A DNA stretch of 64,000 nucleotides, from NCBI GenBank assembly GCA_958496175.1, contig OY292275.1, forward strand, positions 26,389,001-26,453,000, in the 5' to 3' direction. This DNA is from Sisyra terminalis (taxonomy: Eukaryota > Arthropoda > Insecta > Neuroptera > Sisyridae). The first letter of the stretch is position 1. The number at the start of each line of letters is the position of its first letter. Positions 62,001 through 64,000 of this stretch are shown piece after piece. Position numbers and translations under genes: made by a program. The notes beneath the pieces were generated by a model. It was not told where the DNA came from, did no database searches, and saw only the letters and a program-made list of their open reading frames with translations.

Positions 62001-62159
62001 TACCTTTTTTTGTGGGCAATGATTTTTTTCAGTCTATACAAAACTATGATATTTTGAACCGTAGGGTTATGTCTTACGTGTTACTTGCACTCCATCGTAA
62101 AGTAAATAATCTCCAGTTTACACTCTGTCCCTTAATATTTGGTAACAGAACTAATCAAC
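59076..62159. other. AT-rich non-coding spacer
   Basis: It includes a short (TA)n run near 59839-59853 and a small stem (TTATATTAAC...TTAATATAA) near 61101-61130. No gene or element ends recognised. Confidence 0.5.
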
Positions 62160-62372
62160 ATTAGGTTCGTGGGCCGCATGCGACTCGCAAAGTCAAATGC
62201 ATAAGTACTAATATATGTCTGAAAACGAATATTACATGAGCCATTTCTACACCAAATATGAAAGCACCATTATTTAAAAACATGGTATATGTACCTCGGC
62301 AGCTTATGTGACTACTAAAATAACAATTTTATTCATAGCAGCCCTTAGGCCGCAGGAAGTTGAATAGCCCTG
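62160..62372 (-). mobile_element. hAT-like terminal fragment
   Basis: On the minus strand it begins CAGGGCTATTCAACTTCCTG at 62372 and continues CGGCCTAAGGGCTGC. The far side (plus strand) reads GGGCCGCATGCGACTCGCAAAG. Terminal CAGGGCTATTCAACTTCC and internal CCGCATGCG.CTCGC are typical of non-autonomous hAT repeats (family knowledge). The other terminus is not visible. Confidence 0.45.
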
Positions 62373-62714
62373 TCCTATATGATAAATTTTACCCTAGCAT
62401 CGGTCGTATCAGTGACTTCAATAAAAATACATCTTCATGATATCATTAAAAAAATATTTTATTTGTTTTCTTTGTATTAATATACAAGCACATAATAATA
62501 ATAAAAAATACTTACTCCATAGAAAAACTAAAACTTCAAGAAAATTTGTACCTACTGAATTCAAGGAAACAAGGAAAGCATATAATATCTACGAATAAAA
62601 ATTAAACTCACTTTTTTAATACCGTCAAAATTTCTAAATTTATCTATTTTCGGGTTAAACCGATAAAAAAAATAAAATACTCTTCAAATCTGAATCAAAT
62701 TCGCCAACTCAAGG
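62373..62714. other. AT-rich spacer
   Basis: No feature recognised. Confidence 0.5.
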
Positions 62715-63661
62715 ACATTTAAAGTAACGCCAACGTATTTTTTTTGGCTTTCTATGGAGTACTAGCAAATACTTAATCTGCTACTGAAACTTTATTTGTG
62801 TGACGTATATGTTGTATATCTTTTTCATTTAGATTTACAGTTTACCGTGGTGTTAGGGATTTTATATATTCTTCTTACGAAAAACATCACTAATGTACCT
62901 ACCTACTTAATTTTGAGTAAATAATTTTTATTTTCAAGATGACCGCACCAAAACTGTTAGATGTTGTGTTTGAATATCATAGCAATCATTATCATTATTA
63001 CGGTTTTTTATTATACCTTGTGTTACTAAAGATTTTGACAATGGTAAATAATAAGTATTCACTTTTAAAGATAGTTTTTTGTTCTTCAATTTGTTGTAGT
63101 TCCGATGATTTAAGGATCTTATTTATTTTTAAATAAATAAAAATAAATAACAAAAAAATGTAAAGTGAATCTCGAAAAAATATTTTTTCGAGATTCACTT
63201 ATTTACTGTAATTACATTTTTTTTGTTATTTATTTTTATTTATTTAAAAATAAATAAGATCCTTAAATCATCGGAACTACAACAAATTGAAGAACAAAAA
63301 ACTATCTTTAAAAGTGAAAACTTATTATTTACCATTGTCAAAATCTTTAGTAACACAAGGTATAATAAAAAACCGTAATAATGATAATGATTGCTATGAT
63401 ATTCAAACACAACATCTAACAGTTTTGGTGCGGTCATCTTGAAAATAAAAATTATTTACTCAAAATTAAGTAGGTAGGTACATTAGTGATGTTTTTCGTA
63501 AGAAGAATATATAAAATCCCTAACACCACGATAAACTGTAAATCTAAATGAAAAAGATATACAACATATACGTCACACAAATAAAGTTTCAGTAGCAGAT
63601 TAAGTATTTGCTAGTACTCCATAGAAAGCCAAAAAAAATACGTTGGCGTTACTTTAAATGT
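62715..63661. repeat. 947-bp nearly perfect palindrome
   Basis: The left arm (62715-63181) and right arm (63182-63661) are reverse complements with very few differences, apart from about 13 extra bases near the axis on the right. The axis is a perfect 34-bp dyad (GTGAATCTCGAAAAAATA and its complement). Both arms encode the same 65-codon frame beginning MTAPKLLDVVFEYHSNHY (plus from 62939, minus from 63437), differing by one residue (Y/F). That identity follows from the arm identity and is not evidence of a gene. There is no loop, so a transcript would form one long hairpin. Confidence 0.95.
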
Positions 63662-63697
63662 AATTACAGTAAATAAGTGAATCTCGAAAAAATATTT
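63178..63697. mobile_element. Putative 520-bp MITE forming the right arm
   Basis: AATGTAATTACAGTAAATAA, then GTGAATCTCGAAAAAATATT at 63657-63697 is the inverse of 63178-63218, so the right half of the palindrome is itself bounded by 41-bp terminal inverted repeats. The left half lacks the outer repeat. This suggests an element with terminal repeats whose body was duplicated in inverted orientation at its left end. Confidence 0.6.
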
Positions 63698-63929
63698 ACT
63701 ATAACATAGGGTCAAAAATTAAAATGTATAGACAAACGTTAATAACGTATATATTAGTAAAATCATTAAATAAAAGTAATGATTTCTGTTTTAAAGTTTG
63801 GAAACTTTATAATGGAAACATTTTGTATTGAACTTTATTGCTATAAATTTTCATTTTTTAAGTAATTAAATTGATCCATAATCAATCTTACAAAAAAAGT
63901 TTTAGCCATAGAGCATTATCTTAAATATA
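63698..63929. other. AT-rich spacer
   Basis: No feature recognised. Confidence 0.5.
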
Positions 63930-64000
63930 GATTGACAATCATGCGTCCGTGCGTGCAGAATAGGCTATACGCATGCGCTCTGTTATCACCACTTACGCAG
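63930..64000. promoter_or_regulatory. CpG-rich end of window with NRF-1-like site
   Basis: The last 70 bases switch to CG-containing sequence (ATGCGTCCGTGCGTGCAG, TACGCATGCGCTCTG). ACGCATGCGC at 63969-63978 is one base from the NRF-1/Ewg palindrome GCGCATGCGC. Along with the 9.0 kb island it is the only such site outside the foldback. It may be the edge of another promoter or exon beyond the window; too little is visible to decide. Confidence 0.3.

Noticed and set aside
62939..63437. Pair of identical 65-codon frames on opposite strands
   Set aside because: Conserved only because the palindrome arms are nearly identical. No motif or upstream signals.
1..64000. CRISPR array, operon or prokaryotic defence locus
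   Set aside because: Composition, repeat content and splice-like signals are those of an insect nuclear genome; no regularly spaced repeats or gene clusters occur.

Overview
This 64 kb window reads as animal, almost certainly insect, nuclear DNA. It is strongly AT-rich (roughly 70% by eye), has no dense ORFs or operons, and holds relics of transposable elements typical of arthropods: Helitrons, Tc1/mariner, hAT-like MITEs, R1-, Jockey- and RTE-type non-LTR retrotransposons and a tRNA-derived SINE. I see no intact protein-coding gene, rRNA, true tRNA gene, CRISPR array or viral genome. The species cannot be fixed from the sequence.

Layout. 1-9 kb: AT-rich spacer with an (AT)n microsatellite, a small hAT-like MITE, a decayed RTE-like reverse-transcriptase C-terminus (6.7-7.4 kb) and a 167 bp hairpin (7.9-8.06 kb). 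9.0-9.35 kb: an island of CpG-rich sequence with an NRF-1/Ewg-like site that ends in a strong splice donor. This is the best candidate for a host promoter and untranslated first exon. If so, the rest of the window could be its first intron. 12.4-13.4 kb: dead R1-clade element. 15.8-16.1 kb: two tRNA-SINE copies. 18.4-19.4 kb: a 982 bp foldback whose two arms each carry a CpG-rich promoter-like block followed by an outward-facing start codon of the same short reading frame. 19.7-23.6 kb: a minus-strand Helitron whose 3' part is tandemly duplicated (2 x 1,420 bp) with no difference that I could see. 26.3-26.6 kb: two Helitron 3' ends facing outward. 33.4-34.5 kb: hAT-type ends. 35.2-37.1 kb and 41.2-42.3 kb: two copies of another Helitron family, both holding the same 285 bp internal palindrome; the first also holds a complete but dead DD41D mariner. 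44.8-46.8 kb: a decayed Helitron and a 153 bp MITE. 25.6 and 52.9 kb: two collinear copies of an unclassified repeat. 58.5-59.1 kb: dead Jockey-type C-terminus. 62.2 kb: hAT-like end. 62.7-63.7 kb: a nearly perfect 947 bp palindrome. The last 70 bp turn CpG-rich again, with a second NRF-1-like site.

No pathway is encoded here. What stands out is the density of rolling-circle transposons and long inverted repeats, several of them nested. One nested insertion (the mariner in a Helitron) can be read to the base, because the second Helitron copy preserves the empty site. Between these elements most of the DNA is anonymous AT-rich sequence in which I recognise nothing.
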